A stretch of DNA of 64,000 nucleotides. Source: Vibrio sinensis. GTDB lineage: Bacteria; Pseudomonadota; Gammaproteobacteria; Enterobacterales; Vibrionaceae. This document shows positions 45,124 to 55,240 of the stretch, piece by piece; position 1 is the stretch's first letter; every line of letters begins with the position of its first letter. A program made the position numbers and the translations under genes. The stretch spans positions 1 through 64,000 of the forward strand of contig NZ_QVMU01000026.1 of the NCBI RefSeq assembly GCF_003605645.1, given 5' to 3'. Under the pieces are notes generated by a model. The model was given only the letters and a program-made list of their open reading frames with translations, searched no databases and was not told the DNA's origin.

Positions 45124-46671
45124 TTACGAAAGGAAAAACTGATACGAGAGGTTATCGGTTTCATCTTTACATTGGTACCCAAGCTCTCGTAGGTGAGCCG
45201 AGAATTGAGCAAGATCGCTTTCATTTAACTCGAAGCCGCACAGTACTCGACCATAATCGGCACCATGGTTTCGGTAATTAAATAAGCTAATATTCCAATG
45301 TGTTCCCAATGTACTGAGGAACTTAAGCAGTGCGCCAGGGTATTCCGGGAATTCAAAACTGTATAAACGCTCTTTGAGTGGTTTCGAGGGTTTCCCCCCA
45401 ATCATATAGCGCACATGCAGTTTGGCCATTTCATCTTCAGATAAGTCCACGACTGGGTAACCACCGTTACGTAAGTCATGGATGATGTGCTCCAACTCTT
45501 CCTGACCACCTTGCAAGCGAACACCAACAAAGATGTTTGCGAGTTGGTCATCGTTGTAACGGTAGTTAAACTCAGTGACAGCTCTGCCACCAATTAAATG
45601 ACAAAAATCAAAGAATGCACCTTGACGCTCTGGAATCGTGACCGCCAATAAACCTTCACGTTTTTCTCCTAATTCACAACGTTCAGAGACATAGCGCAAT
45701 CCATGAAAGTTGGTGTTAGCTCCAGACAATACAGTGCTGAGGTTTTTATCCTGCAGTTGATGTTGCTCTGTATATTTTTTAAGTCCCGCTAAGGCGAGCG
45801 CCCCGGATGGTTCAGCAATCGCACGAGTGTCTTCAAAAATGTCTTTCACCGCGGCACAAATTTCATCGCTAGAAACGGTAATGTGGCCATCTAGGTATTT
45901 TTGGCATAAACGAAATGTCTCTTCCCCGATGCGTTTGACGGCAACACCATCAGCAAACATGCTGACTTGGTCGAGCACCACAGGTTCCCCAGCATCCAGC
46001 GCTGCTTTTAAGCAGGCTGAATCTTCAGGTTCGACGGCAATGACTTTAATTTCAGGCATCAGTTGCTTGATGAGAACCGCGATGCCGGCGGCTAAGCCAC
46101 CACCACCTACCGGAACAAAAATATAATCGAGGTGGCCATTTTGTTGCAGCATTTCCATGCCAATCGTCCCTTGGCCCGCAATCACAAGTGGATGGTCGAA
46201 CGGAGGAACAAAAGTATAACCGTGGCAGTCAGAGAGGCGCTCTGCTTCTGCTTTTGCTTCATCAAAGTTATTGCCATGTAGGATGACATTACCACCAAAG
46301 CTTCTGACGGCATCGACTTTAATATCAGGTGTCGTCTTAGGCATAACAATGATGGTTTTGATATCTAGCTTGGTTCCCGACAGCGCCATTCCTTGAGCGT
46401 GGTTGCCTGCAGAAGCGGCAATAACACCAGCGGCCTGTTGCTCTTTAGATAAGCTAGCTACCATATTGTAAGCACCACGCAGCTTAAATGAATGTACAGG
46501 TTGGCGATCTTCTCGCTTGATTTGTACATTGTTATTAAGCCGAGCGGATAATCTTGGCATATCTTGTAGCGGAGTGACGTTAGCCACTTCGTATACCGGA
46601 GCGCGAAGAATTTGGCGCAGATAATCTGCGCCGCTTTGATTCAGGTTTTTCACCGGAAAAGAGTCCGTCAT
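45124..46671 (-). CDS. ilvA: Biosynthetic threonine deaminase IlvA
   Basis: IlvA converts threonine to 2-oxobutanoate, the committed step to isoleucine, and is inhibited by isoleucine. The 515-residue protein has the PLP lysine in SFKLRGAYNM (Lys63), the phosphate loop VGGGGLAAGI (about 188-197) and two C-terminal ACT-like regulatory domains from about 335, consistent with the allosteric biosynthetic form. It directly abuts ilvD (no gap) and is last in ilvGMEDA. Confidence 0.97.
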   Translation of the reverse strand: MTDSFPVKNLNQSGADYLRQILRAPVYEVANVTPLQDMPRLSARLNNNVQIKREDRQPVHSFKLRGAYNMVASLSKEQQAAGVIAASAGNHAQGMALSGTKLDIKTIIVMPKTTPDIKVDAVRSFGGNVILHGNNFDEAKAEAERLSDCHGYTFVPPFDHPLVIAGQGTIGMEMLQQNGHLDYIFVPVGGGGLAAGIAVLIKQLMPEIKVIAVEPEDSACLKAALDAGEPVVLDQVSMFADGVAVKRIGEETFRLCQKYLDGHITVSSDEICAAVKDIFEDTRAIAEPSGALALAGLKKYTEQHQLQDKNLSTVLSGANTNFHGLRYVSERCELGEKREGLLAVTIPERQGAFFDFCHLIGGRAVTEFNYRYNDDQLANIFVGVRLQGGQEELEHIIHDLRNGGYPVVDLSEDEMAKLHVRYMIGGKPSKPLKERLYSFEFPEYPGALLKFLSTLGTHWNISLFNYRNHGADYGRVLCGFELNESDLAQFSAHLRELGYQCKDETDNLSYQFFLS

Positions 46672-48516
46672 TTACCACCCCTCAAGCTTCGATTTATCGC
46701 GGACAGCGCCTTTATCTGCACTTGTTGCCATACTTGCATAAGCTTTTAGAGCGAATGAAACTTCTCTTTGACGATCAACGGGTTTCCAGCCATTTGCATC
46801 TTGCTGTGCTCGGCGAACACTCAGTTCTTCATCACTAATTTCAAGTTGAATACTACGATTTGGAATATCGATAGTGATGATATCGCCAGATTTTACTAAG
46901 CCAATAGTGCCCCCATTAGCCGCTTCTGGGGATACGTGACCAATTGATAATCCAGAGGTGCCACCAGAGAAGCGTCCGTCAGTTAACAGAGCACACTCTT
47001 TCCCAAGTCCCATGGATTTCAAATACGTTGTTGGATAGAGCATCTCTTGCATGCCCGGGCCTCCTTTTGGTCCCTCATATCTGATCACCACGACATCACC
47101 AGCTTTGACTTTGCCACCAAGAATACCCTCAACTGCATCATCTTGGCTTTCATAGACAACCGCTGGGCCTTGGAAAGTTAAGCTTCCCTCATCTACACCT
47201 GCTGTTTTGACAATGCAGCCATCGAGGGCAATGTTGCCAGAAAGAACGGCTAAACCACCATCTTGGCTAAAGGCATTTTCTTTGGTGCGAATACAGCCAT
47301 TTTCACGATCATCATCAAGACGGTCCCAGCGACACTCTTGAGAGAATGCTTTTGTGGTACGAATGCCAGCAGGGCCTGCGCGGAAGAAAGTTAACACCGC
47401 TTCATCATCAGTTTGCATGATGTCGTATTGAGCCAACTGTTCTTGCATCGAAAGGCCAAGAACGGTGCGTGTTTGATTATTAATTAGGCCCGCTCTATCA
47501 AGCTCACCTAAAATTGCCATTACACCACCAGCACGATGGACGTCTTCCATATGGTATTTCTGCGTTGATGGCGCCACTTTACATAAGTGTGGAACGCGAC
47601 GAGACATACGATCGATATCATCCATATCGAAATCAATTTCACCTTCTTGAGCGCCAGCAAGTAGATGTAAAACGGTATTGGTTGAACCACCCATAGCGAT
47701 ATCTAATGCCATCGCATTTTCGAATGCTTGTTTATTGGCAATATTGCGTGGTAGTGCTGAGGTATCATCTTGTTCGTAGTAGCGGCGGGTTAGCTCGACA
47801 ATGCGTTTGCCTGCATTAATGAATAAGGCTTCACGGTCAGCGTGAGTTGCTAGCATAGAACCATTCCCCGGTTGAGAAAGACCGAGAGCTTCAGTCAGGC
47901 AGTTCATTGAGTTAGCGGTAAACATGCCAGAGCAAGAGCCACAAGTCGGGCAGGCTGAGCGTTCGATCTGTTCGCTTTGCTCATCGGAAACTGTCGGGTC
48001 CGCACCTTGAATCATTGCATCAACGAGATCGAGCTTGATGATTTGGTCTGAAAGTTTTGTTTTACCCGCTTCCATTGGACCGCCAGAAACGAAGATAACT
48101 GGAATGTTAAGGCGTAATGCAGCCATCATCATTCCTGGAGTGATTTTGTCACAGTTAGAGATACAGACCATAGCATCAGCACAGTGAGCATTAACCATAT
48201 ACTCAACGGAGTCGGCAATCAGCTCGCGTGATGGTAGTGAATAGAGCATTCCACCATGGCCCATTGCAATACCATCATCAACAGCGATGGTATTGAACTC
48301 TTTAGCAATACCGCCTGCTTTCTCAATTTCACCGGCGACAAGTTGGCCCATATCTTTTAAATGAACATGGCCCGGTACAAACTGAGTGAATGAGTTAACA
48401 ACGGCAATGATGGGTTTGCCGAAGTCTTCGTCTTTAACTCCAGTTGCGCGCCAAAGTGCACGAGCTCCGGCCATGTTACGTCCATGAGTTGTAGTGGCTG
48501 ATCTATATTTAGGCAT
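46672..48516 (-). CDS. ilvD: Dihydroxy-acid dehydratase IlvD
   Basis: IlvD is the Fe-S enzyme that forms 2-oxoacids in valine, leucine and isoleucine synthesis. The 614-residue protein starts [20 protein letters not shown]. It has the conserved cysteine segments [12 protein letters not shown] (about 120-131) and [19 protein letters not shown] (about 193-211), and [20 protein letters not shown] near the C-terminus. It lies between ilvE and ilvA with minimal spacing. Confidence 0.98.
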   Translation of the reverse strand: MPKYRSATTTHGRNMAGARALWRATGVKDEDFGKPIIAVVNSFTQFVPGHVHLKDMGQLVAGEIEKAGGIAKEFNTIAVDDGIAMGHGGMLYSLPSRELIADSVEYMVNAHCADAMVCISNCDKITPGMMMAALRLNIPVIFVSGGPMEAGKTKLSDQIIKLDLVDAMIQGADPTVSDEQSEQIERSACPTCGSCSGMFTANSMNCLTEALGLSQPGNGSMLATHADREALFINAGKRIVELTRRYYEQDDTSALPRNIANKQAFENAMALDIAMGGSTNTVLHLLAGAQEGEIDFDMDDIDRMSRRVPHLCKVAPSTQKYHMEDVHRAGGVMAILGELDRAGLINNQTRTVLGLSMQEQLAQYDIMQTDDEAVLTFFRAGPAGIRTTKAFSQECRWDRLDDDRENGCIRTKENAFSQDGGLAVLSGNIALDGCIVKTAGVDEGSLTFQGPAVVYESQDDAVEGILGGKVKAGDVVVIRYEGPKGGPGMQEMLYPTTYLKSMGLGKECALLTDGRFSGGTSGLSIGHVSPEAANGGTIGLVKSGDIITIDIPNRSIQLEISDEELSVRRAQQDANGWKPVDRQREVSFALKAYASMATSADKGAVRDKSKLEGW

Positions 48517-48529
48517 GGTTCTAATTTCC

Positions 48530-49492
48530 TTATTGAGCCGCTACGTGGCTGTTGTCTGCATCTTGGGGATAGACATAATCTAGCCAGCCCCATTTATCTT
48601 CCGTGGTGCCATTGAATAGACCAAAATAGGTCTCTTGGAGATCTTTAGTAATTGGGCCGCGTTTACCCTCACCAACTTCTATTTTATCTATGCTGCGAAC
48701 GGGAACGACTTCAGCAGCCGTACCCGTCATAAAAACTTCGTCGGCAAGATAAAGGGCTTCTCGGGCGATATTCGCTTCTTGTACTTGATAACCCTTGTCA
48801 CGTGCTATCGTCATGATCGAATCACGGGTGATACCCGGAAGTATTGCTGCTGTCGCTGGTGGCGTGATTAATACGCCATCTTTAATAACAAAAATATTTT
48901 CGCCAGCACCCTCAGAAAGGTAACCATCAACACTGAGAGCAATGCCCTCATCGTAGCCATGACGACGAGCTTCACCGCCAACGAGTAGCGATGATAAGTA
49001 GTTACCACCAGCTTTTGCGGCAGTAGGAATTGTATTGGGGGCAGCGCGGTTCCAACTAGAAATCATTGCATCTACACCACGCTCTAACGCCTCTTCACCA
49101 AGATATGAACCCCAAGGGAAAGCTGCAATGATGAGGTCCATTTCGGTATCAACCGGTGGACAAACACCAAGACCAACATTGCCGACAAATCCTAGTGGAC
49201 GGATATAGGCACTATCGAGTTTGTTTTGTCGTACTGTTTCTCGAGTTGCTTCCATGATTTCGTCAGTAGTATATGGAATTGGGAAGCGGTAGATTTTTGC
49301 CGAATTTTTTAAGCGCTTGGCATGCTCAGCATGACGAAAAATAATAGGGCCTTTAGGGGTGTTGTAACAGCGCACCCCCTCAAATACAGATGTACCGTAA
49401 TGCAAGGCGTGAGAAAGGACATGAACATTGGCATCTTGCCAAGGAACCATTTCGCCATTAAACCAGATGTAGTCAGCCGTTTTTGTTGTCAT
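48530..49492 (-). CDS. ilvE: Branched-chain amino acid aminotransferase IlvE
   Basis: IlvE transaminates the 2-oxoacids to valine, leucine and isoleucine. I chose the ATG at 49492, giving 320 residues starting [18 protein letters not shown], with a strong AAGGAAGG ribosome-binding site; the longer frame to 49549 overlaps ilvM. The PLP lysine is Lys160 in [12 protein letters not shown], and the fold-type IV segments SVFEGVRCY and [14 protein letters not shown] are present. Confidence 0.96.
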   Translation of the reverse strand: MTTKTADYIWFNGEMVPWQDANVHVLSHALHYGTSVFEGVRCYNTPKGPIIFRHAEHAKRLKNSAKIYRFPIPYTTDEIMEATRETVRQNKLDSAYIRPLGFVGNVGLGVCPPVDTEMDLIIAAFPWGSYLGEEALERGVDAMISSWNRAAPNTIPTAAKAGGNYLSSLLVGGEARRHGYDEGIALSVDGYLSEGAGENIFVIKDGVLITPPATAAILPGITRDSIMTIARDKGYQVQEANIAREALYLADEVFMTGTAAEVVPVRSIDKIEVGEGKRGPITKDLQETYFGLFNGTTEDKWGWLDYVYPQDADNSHVAAQ

Positions 49493-49505
49493 TGTATTGC
49501 CTTCC

Positions 49506-49790
49506 TTATGCACAAACGCTTTGTTGTAAATTATTGTTAGGTAGCTCATTGCGTGCGATTTTTGTGACGTTAACTGTGCGGATGTCCCACAACTTTTCTA
49601 TTTGGTTGGTCAGAAAAGAAATAGGTCGGTCACTGTCGACGATGATCTCGACACTCGCGACATGGCTTTCATGATTTTGTGTCGCCGCAACTTGTTTAAT
49701 GATGAATCCACGGTGTCGAGTGACCCGAAGAACACGTTCTAGCAATACCGGTTTATCGTCTGCTTTTATGTCAAGTAAGTATCTATCCAT
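49506..49790 (-). CDS. ilvM: Acetolactate synthase II small subunit IlvM
   Basis: IlvM is the ACT-domain regulatory partner of IlvG. I chose the ATG at 49790, giving 94 residues starting MDRYLLDIKADDKPVLLERV, just 1 bp after the ilvG stop; a longer frame to 49874 would overlap ilvG. RVTRHRGFIIKQVAATQN and SDRPISFLTNQIEKLWDI are typical of the family. It is a few residues longer than E. coli IlvM (87). Confidence 0.94.
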   Translation of the reverse strand: MDRYLLDIKADDKPVLLERVLRVTRHRGFIIKQVAATQNHESHVASVEIIVDSDRPISFLTNQIEKLWDIRTVNVTKIARNELPNNNLQQSVCA

Positions 49791-49791
49791 A

Positions 49792-51438
49792 TTAAGTGTT
49801 CTCCAGCATGTCACTGTTTGACGCACCCGGTGGAACGAGTGGCCATACGTTTTCTTCTTCATCAATGAGTACATGAAGCAAGTAAGCAGTTTTGCTTTCC
49901 AGCATCTCTTTTAATGCCGGTTCGACTTCTTCTTTTTTAGTGATGGTTTTACCTGGAATATCAAACGCTTTAGCCAGCGTAATGAAGTCAGGGTTATCAT
50001 CTAAGATGGTTTCACTGTGGCGACCGTCAAAGAAGAGAGATTGCCATTGGCGAACCATGCCTAAGCGTTGGTTGTTTAAAAGCACGATTTTTACTGGGAT
50101 CTGACGACGCTTTAATGTGCCGAGTTCTTGTACATTCATCATGAATGAGCCATCACCAGTAATCAGGATTGATTGGTCATCAGGTCTTGCGACTGCGGCA
50201 CCCATAGCAGCAGGTAAACCAAAGCCCATGGTGCCCAACCCCGCTGAAGTAATGAAGTTTTGTGGTTCACGAGGCTGGATATGCTGCGCTGCCCACATTT
50301 GGTGTTGGCCTACATCGGTCGAGATGATCGCGCTATCGGGCATGATGTCTGATAGTTGCTTTAACAAACCTGGAGCATAGATAAGCTCACCCGGGTGATC
50401 GTAGCGCCAAGTAAATCCAACTCGTAAGCTCTCACTATGCTTTACCCAAGGTGTGAGATCTTGAGTTACTTCTAAACGTGGTAGCGTATCGATGATCTCG
50501 CCGCGAAGTGGCGCATTAGCCGTTCTAAGTTTATGGATCTCAGCGGCATCAATATCGATGTGAATCACTTTTGCGTTGGGAGCGAACGTATCAAGTTTTC
50601 CTGTGACTCGGTCATCAAAACGTGCACCGACAACAATCAATAAGTCACATTCTTGTACGATAAGGTTAGCGGCTTTTGTGCCGTGCATGCCTAACATACC
50701 TAGGTAGTGAGGATCATGTCGTTCAATGGTGCCTAAACCTTTTAGCGTACTGACCGATGGCATTGGGTTTAAGCGCAGGAATTCGCGTACGCAGTCGGTG
50801 GCTTTACCTAATTGAACCCCTCCGCCGACATAAAGCACAGGGCGTGAGCTGCTGGAAAGTAATGCTTGGGCTTGGGCAATATGTTGTTCACTTGCTGTAA
50901 TTTTGTCTGGGGCGATAAAAAGAGGAAGATCTGAAACGGGAGCTTGAGCAAGTTGAACATCTTTAGCGATGTCGACAATAACAGGGCCCGGTCTGCCAGC
51001 TTTTGCTACTTCAAACGCTTCAGCTAGCGTTGGGGCGAGTTCATTGATGTCTGTAACTAAGTAACTGTGTTTAGTACATGAGAGCGACATGCCGATAACA
51101 TCCATTTCTTGAAATGCATCGGTTCCGATATGTGAGCTGGCGACTTGTCCGGTGATGGCAACCAAGGGGATTGAATCCATGAAAGCGTCAGCTAAACCGG
51201 TAACCAAGTTGGTTGCTCCTGGACCTGACGTTGCCATACAAACCGCCACTTCTTGCGTAGAACGAGCCATTCCAATCGCGGCCATGACCGCTCCTTGTTC
51301 ATGCCGACAGAGGATATGTTCAACCTCTCCATCATAAAGGGCATCATAGATTGGCATGATGGCTCCGCCGGGATAACCGAAGATGGTTTTGATTCCCTGC
51401 TGGTGTAGAGCCGCGACGACTAATTGAGCTCCTGTCAT
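49792..51438 (-). CDS. ilvG: Acetolactate synthase II large subunit IlvG
   Basis: IlvG condenses pyruvate with pyruvate or 2-oxobutanoate, the first common step of branched-chain synthesis. The 548-residue protein is intact, unlike the frameshifted gene of E. coli K-12. The TPP catalytic Glu lies in [11 protein letters not shown] (near 47) after the [14 protein letters not shown] segment. The TPP/Mg motif begins [14 protein letters not shown] near residue 426 and includes NNQRLGMV. It is first of the structural genes, after the attenuator. Confidence 0.97.
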   Translation of the reverse strand: MTGAQLVVAALHQQGIKTIFGYPGGAIMPIYDALYDGEVEHILCRHEQGAVMAAIGMARSTQEVAVCMATSGPGATNLVTGLADAFMDSIPLVAITGQVASSHIGTDAFQEMDVIGMSLSCTKHSYLVTDINELAPTLAEAFEVAKAGRPGPVIVDIAKDVQLAQAPVSDLPLFIAPDKITASEQHIAQAQALLSSSSRPVLYVGGGVQLGKATDCVREFLRLNPMPSVSTLKGLGTIERHDPHYLGMLGMHGTKAANLIVQECDLLIVVGARFDDRVTGKLDTFAPNAKVIHIDIDAAEIHKLRTANAPLRGEIIDTLPRLEVTQDLTPWVKHSESLRVGFTWRYDHPGELIYAPGLLKQLSDIMPDSAIISTDVGQHQMWAAQHIQPREPQNFITSAGLGTMGFGLPAAMGAAVARPDDQSILITGDGSFMMNVQELGTLKRRQIPVKIVLLNNQRLGMVRQWQSLFFDGRHSETILDDNPDFITLAKAFDIPGKTITKKEEVEPALKEMLESKTAYLLHVLIDEEENVWPLVPPGASNSDMLENT

Positions 51439-51582
51439 CGTGTGCCTCCTTGGTTAGCATCTAGGCTAATTTTTTTTGTTTTGCACTTCATGTGCGCTCC
51501 CATTCTTCCTGTTTATGATGATTAAAGTGCCTGAGCAAGCTTTAATCTGAATGAGCTTCATTTTTAACCAATTTAATTGTAA

Positions 51583-51616
51583 AAAAACCCCCGGACTTTT
51601 CAGTGCGGGGGTTTTT
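51583..51616 (-). terminator. Attenuator terminator of the ilv operon
   Basis: CCCCCG (51588-51593) pairs with CGGGGG (51606-51611), extended by A5/T5. On the minus strand it ends in T residues, between the leader peptide and ilvG. It is a classic attenuation terminator. Confidence 0.9.
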
Positions 51617-51628
51617 AAATTCTGGTGG

Positions 51629-51718
51629 TTATCTTCCGCCCACTAGACCCCGCGTGGTGTCAATAATGACCACGATAATCAGGGAAATCAGTGCATGTAA
51701 GCGAGCGGTGAAGTTCAT
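51629..51718 (-). CDS. ilvL: ilv operon leader peptide IlvL
   Basis: I translated this 29-codon reading frame directly: it starts MNFTARLHALISLIIVVIID and ends GLVGGR before TAA. The dense run of Leu, Ile and Val codons (positions 10-19) is the hallmark of branched-chain attenuator peptides. The E. coli peptide (32 aa) has a similar run but different flanks. Ribosome stalling when charged tRNA is scarce would prevent formation of the terminator at 51583-51616 and allow ilvGMEDA expression. Seen: peptide and terminator; inferred: attenuation. Confidence 0.88.
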   Translation of the reverse strand: MNFTARLHALISLIIVVIIDTTRGLVGGR

Positions 51719-51768
51719 ATCATCAATTCTATTTTTGAGTTCAATTAATTTTGTTTGAATATGTTTGC

Positions 51769-51780
51769 ACCACTAGTGGT
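51769..51780. promoter_or_regulatory. Palindrome in the ilv promoter region
   Basis: The perfect 12-bp palindrome ACCACTAGTGGT lies about 50 bp upstream of ilvL, in the ilv-comM divergent gap. It could be an operator. A clear -10/-35 pair could not be fixed. Confidence 0.4.
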
Positions 51781-51922
51781 AACACATATTTCCGTTACAT
51801 GACAAGCAAAAAGTCATTCTTTTTTCACATTATCCCATCAACTGACCACGGTATATAACAAGTTCAATATAAAAAATCATGCGTAATAAGTAAACAGCGC
51901 GGATTGAAAATGGAGAAGTCGT

Positions 51923-53446
51923 ATGGGGTTAGCAGTCGTACACAGTCGAGCTTCGGTTGGGGTTGACGCTCCTGAAGTGTTAGTTGAAGTGCATATCAGT
52001 AACGGAATGCCGGGTTTTACGCTGGTGGGGCTTCCAGAAACAACGGTGAAAGAATCACGCGATCGCGTTCGTAGCGCGATCATTAATTCACGTTTTGAAT
52101 TTCCAGCAAAACGGATCACTGTCAACTTGGCTCCGGCTGATTTGCCTAAAGAAGGTGGGCGGTTTGATTTGCCGATAGCTCTAGGTATTTTGGCTGCCTC
52201 TGAGCAAGTTCCATTAGCCGCGCTGAAAGGAAAAGAGTTTATTGGTGAGTTAGCATTATCGGGTGAATTACGCGGTGTTAAAGGGGTATTACCTGCTGCG
52301 TTAGCCGCGAGTCGAAAGCAACATTGTTTGGTGGTACCTGAGCAAAATAGCGATCAAGCAGCCTTGGTTGATGATCAAACGCACCAGTCAGCAACAAGCT
52401 TGCTCGATGTTTGTGCCGATTTGTGTGGTCAGAAAAAATTGAGTTTATTTAAACACCCTATTGTCGTTAAAAAAGCGGCACACCCTCGAGACTTGCAAGA
52501 TATTATTGGTCAGCAGCAAGGTAAGCGAGCGTTAGAAATTGCAGCGGCGGGTAGTCATAACGTTTTGTTTATGGGGCCACCGGGCACAGGAAAAACGATG
52601 CTTGCTTTGCGGTTGAGAGATTTACTGCCGGAAATGTCAGAACAAGAAGCGATAGAGACGGCATCGGTAGCCTCTTTGACTCAGCAAGATATTACGATTG
52701 AGAACTGGAAGCAGCGTCCGTTTCGATCGCCACATCATTCTAGCTCTATGGCTGCGTTGGTTGGTGGAGGCTCAGTTCCTCGTCCTGGAGAGATTTCATT
52801 GGCCCATAATGGGCTGCTTTTCCTTGATGAAATGCCTGAATTTGAGAGAAAAGTTCTCGATTCTTTACGTGAACCGCTGGAATCCGGTGAAATTATCATT
52901 TCTCGCGCACAAGGGAAAACACGTTTTCCGGCTCAGTTTCAGTTGGTCGGAGCATTGAATCCAAGTCCTAGTGGACACTATGATTCACGCCAGTTAGGTG
53001 CGAATCCTCAGGCTGCATTACGTTACTTGAGCCGATTATCTGGCCCTTTACTTGATCGTTTTGATATGTCGATCGAGATCCCCGCATTACCTAAAGGCAC
53101 ACTTGCTGAGGGGGGCGATAGAGGAGAGCCAACCGAAGTGGTTCGAGAACGGGTTGTCCAAGCCCATCAAATGATGTTGCAGCGAGGTGGTAAAGTGAAT
53201 GCGCAATTAAGCAGCCGTGAGATAGAGCACTACTGTGGCTTGCTCCGTGAAGATGCTCAATTTCTTGAGAGTGCTTTACACCAACTCGGTTTATCTATCC
53301 GCGCTTATCACCGTATTATCAAAGTTGCTCGAACAATTGCCGACTTAGCGGGTAATGAAAGTATCAATCGTCATCATATTAGTGAAGCGCTTGGATATCG
53401 GGCGATGGACCGCTTATTAAAACAATTGAATGCTCAAGCGGTCTAG
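51923..53446 (+). CDS. comM: Competence-associated AAA+ helicase ComM (YifB)
   Basis: ComM is a hexameric AAA+ helicase that drives branch migration during natural transformation; Vibrio ComM was characterised in this role. The 507-residue protein has an N-terminal Lon-like domain (MPGFTLVGLPETTVKESRDR). The Mg-chelatase ATPase core carries Walker A GPPGTGKTML (about 217-226) and Walker B LLFLDEMPEF, followed by a C-terminal helical domain with SLRAYH-like IRAYHRIIKVARTIADL. A TGGAGAAG ribosome-binding site precedes the ATG. It is divergent from ilvL. Confidence 0.95.
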   Translation: MGLAVVHSRASVGVDAPEVLVEVHISNGMPGFTLVGLPETTVKESRDRVRSAIINSRFEFPAKRITVNLAPADLPKEGGRFDLPIALGILAASEQVPLAALKGKEFIGELALSGELRGVKGVLPAALAASRKQHCLVVPEQNSDQAALVDDQTHQSATSLLDVCADLCGQKKLSLFKHPIVVKKAAHPRDLQDIIGQQQGKRALEIAAAGSHNVLFMGPPGTGKTMLALRLRDLLPEMSEQEAIETASVASLTQQDITIENWKQRPFRSPHHSSSMAALVGGGSVPRPGEISLAHNGLLFLDEMPEFERKVLDSLREPLESGEIIISRAQGKTRFPAQFQLVGALNPSPSGHYDSRQLGANPQAALRYLSRLSGPLLDRFDMSIEIPALPKGTLAEGGDRGEPTEVVRERVVQAHQMMLQRGGKVNAQLSSREIEHYCGLLREDAQFLESALHQLGLSIRAYHRIIKVARTIADLAGNESINRHHISEALGYRAMDRLLKQLNAQAV

Positions 53447-53471
53447 GGATCAGGAGAATAGGTCTAAAGGG

Positions 53472-54431
53472 TTAAAAGCGATAGTTCATACCGACAGAAA
53501 CGATGTATTGTGACTCATCATAAAATGTCAGGTTGCTATTGCTCTGCCCATAGCCAGCTAATGATATGAGAGACCAGTTTTTCCACCCCATAATGTTTGG
53601 CCTTTCAAATGCAGCAAAAAGACTAATCACATCTTCACTACGCGCGACATGATCAAATAACTGAGCACCTTGGTCGTAGTCGCGCTTTGAATATCCAGCA
53701 GTGAGTGCGAGTCGGTTGCGTTCTACCGCAGTAAACCAACTAATTTCTAAGCCTATTTCATCGAAAGAACTCGCGTTTCCATCGGCTGAATGGTCAGTGT
53801 AAGTAAGAGCTGGGGCAAGAGTTGATTGCTTGGATAGTGGCAGAATATATTGACTTTTCATGTACCAGGTTTTGGCATCTCGAGCGAGTTCTGTTCCTAC
53901 ATACTCATCGTTATCTACATCTTTATCGGCATAAGCTAAATCGAGTTTGATAGGCAGTCCGGCAAGGCGAGAAATTTGCAGGCGGTATGCATTCCCATCA
54001 ACGTCAGTTTCTTTTCGTGGGGCATTGAGTAAGTAGGGATCAGCCCATTCTTCACCAGAAACGATGGTGGGTAAGTAGGATATATCGACACTGGTACCTG
54101 ATTGAAAATGATATCTATAGCCAAGCTCAAACGCCAGTGTACCCACTGCAATATCATCACGTGATGTACCACCATACAACTGCTGATTGAGATTGGATCC
54201 AAAGGTATAGGTTAATGTTCCAAGAGGGGCCAGAATAAATCCGGTGTCGCTACTCGCTGACTGATTGAGAGAGTTTATCGTGTCGGAACCACTGGTGTTC
54301 AAATTGGAGGTTGATGAAGCGACACCCATGTTGATTGAGATCTCGCCACTAAAACCAGCTTTAGGAGCGACTTGAGCACTGACTGGAAGAGTTAAGAAAC
54401 AAAGTGAGACAAGAAGTCGTCTGTCGTTCAT
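53472..54431 (-). CDS. DUF2860-type outer-membrane beta-barrel protein
   Basis: This 319-residue protein is of unknown function. I chose the ATG at 54431 because a CAGGAGAA ribosome-binding site precedes it. A signal peptide (about 1-19, ending VSA) is followed by alternating beta-strand sequence rich in Tyr, Gly and aromatic ends, finishing in NYRF with a terminal Phe typical of BamA-inserted barrels. I recall similar Vibrio proteins as DUF2860. It is a stand-alone gene between comM (convergent) and dsbA. Confidence 0.75.
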   Translation of the reverse strand: MNDRRLLVSLCFLTLPVSAQVAPKAGFSGEISINMGVASSTSNLNTSGSDTINSLNQSASSDTGFILAPLGTLTYTFGSNLNQQLYGGTSRDDIAVGTLAFELGYRYHFQSGTSVDISYLPTIVSGEEWADPYLLNAPRKETDVDGNAYRLQISRLAGLPIKLDLAYADKDVDNDEYVGTELARDAKTWYMKSQYILPLSKQSTLAPALTYTDHSADGNASSFDEIGLEISWFTAVERNRLALTAGYSKRDYDQGAQLFDHVARSEDVISLFAAFERPNIMGWKNWSLISLAGYGQSNSNLTFYDESQYIVSVGMNYRF

Positions 54432-54567
54432 TCGATTTCTCCTGTTGTTCGAATGGTAATGGTATTGGGAATGGAATCCTTCCATTGCTGCTAACACTAT
54501 ACTGTAGCTCTGTTTTGGTGAAATTATTAAGCTGACAAAGAACAGCTTGGATGTTTGATAAGGGAAT

Positions 54568-54600
54568 AAAAAAGGGAGCTTTCACTAGCTCCCTTTTTTA
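54568..54600 (-). terminator. Terminator of srkA-dsbA
   Basis: AAAGGGAGCT (54571-54580) pairs perfectly with AGCTCCCTTT (54587-54596). T-runs lie on both outer sides, so it may work in both directions. Confidence 0.88.
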
Positions 54601-54602
54601 TA

Positions 54603-55208
54603 TTAATTGTTTTTTTCTAGTAAGAAGTTCACAAGAGCAAAATATTCATCCAGCGATTTGATATCTTGTGCTTGAACTAGGTACTTATTGTTCACGATAA
54701 CAGCTGGAACACCACTTAGGCCGCTATCTTTGAACTGTTTGTCAAAACGTCGAACCATTGAGTCAACCGCAAAGCCGTTATATGCCGCATCAAATTTCTT
54801 CGCGTCGATGCCTTCATCTAAAAAGATTTGGCGCAGTTCAGCTTCATTTCGTGGCGCTTTGCCCATGTTATGAATGCGGTTAAACATAACCGGAACCATT
54901 TTGTCTTCCACTTTTAATGCGATCATGGTTGCGTAAGCTTTACTCATTGGCTCACCCATATCGCCACCCATGAAAGAAACATGGTTTTTTTGCAGCTTAA
55001 CACCCTCTGGAAGTTGTTGTTTTAGCTGAGCAATAATAGGCTCAAAAGTATTACAGTGTGGGCAGTAGAAAGAGAAAAACTCAGTGACACCTGGTTTTTT
55101 AGACGCTTCTGTATCTAGTACTTTGTAGTGGACGCCCTCACTAAATTGGGCTGCGTGAACTGAAAGACTCAACATTAACGTTGTGACTAGGGCAAATAGC
55201 TTTTTCAT
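54603..55208 (-). CDS. dsbA: Thiol:disulfide oxidoreductase DsbA
   Basis: DsbA introduces disulfides into periplasmic proteins; in V. cholerae the homologue TcpG is needed for toxin and pilus folding. I chose the ATG at 55208 (201 residues), since the upstream ATG at 55220 includes the GGAG ribosome-binding site. Signal peptide 1-20, CPHC active site at 49-52 in [14 protein letters not shown], and the cis-proline segment SGVPAVIV near 167. It lies 32 bp after srkA and ends at a strong terminator. Confidence 0.96.
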   Translation of the reverse strand: MKKLFALVTTLMLSLSVHAAQFSEGVHYKVLDTEASKKPGVTEFFSFYCPHCNTFEPIIAQLKQQLPEGVKLQKNHVSFMGGDMGEPMSKAYATMIALKVEDKMVPVMFNRIHNMGKAPRNEAELRQIFLDEGIDAKKFDAAYNGFAVDSMVRRFDKQFKDSGLSGVPAVIVNNKYLVQAQDIKSLDEYFALVNFLLEKNN

Positions 55209-55240
55209 TATTTTCTCCATCTATTTATTGCGGCGGTGCC

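Noticed and set aside
51439-51582. Further leader peptide between the attenuator and ilvG
   Set aside because: No start with ribosome-binding site and amino-acid-rich run is visible there.
54155-54175. ATCATCACGTGATGT as a parS site
   Set aside because: The outer arms do not match parS; it is inside the barrel-protein gene.
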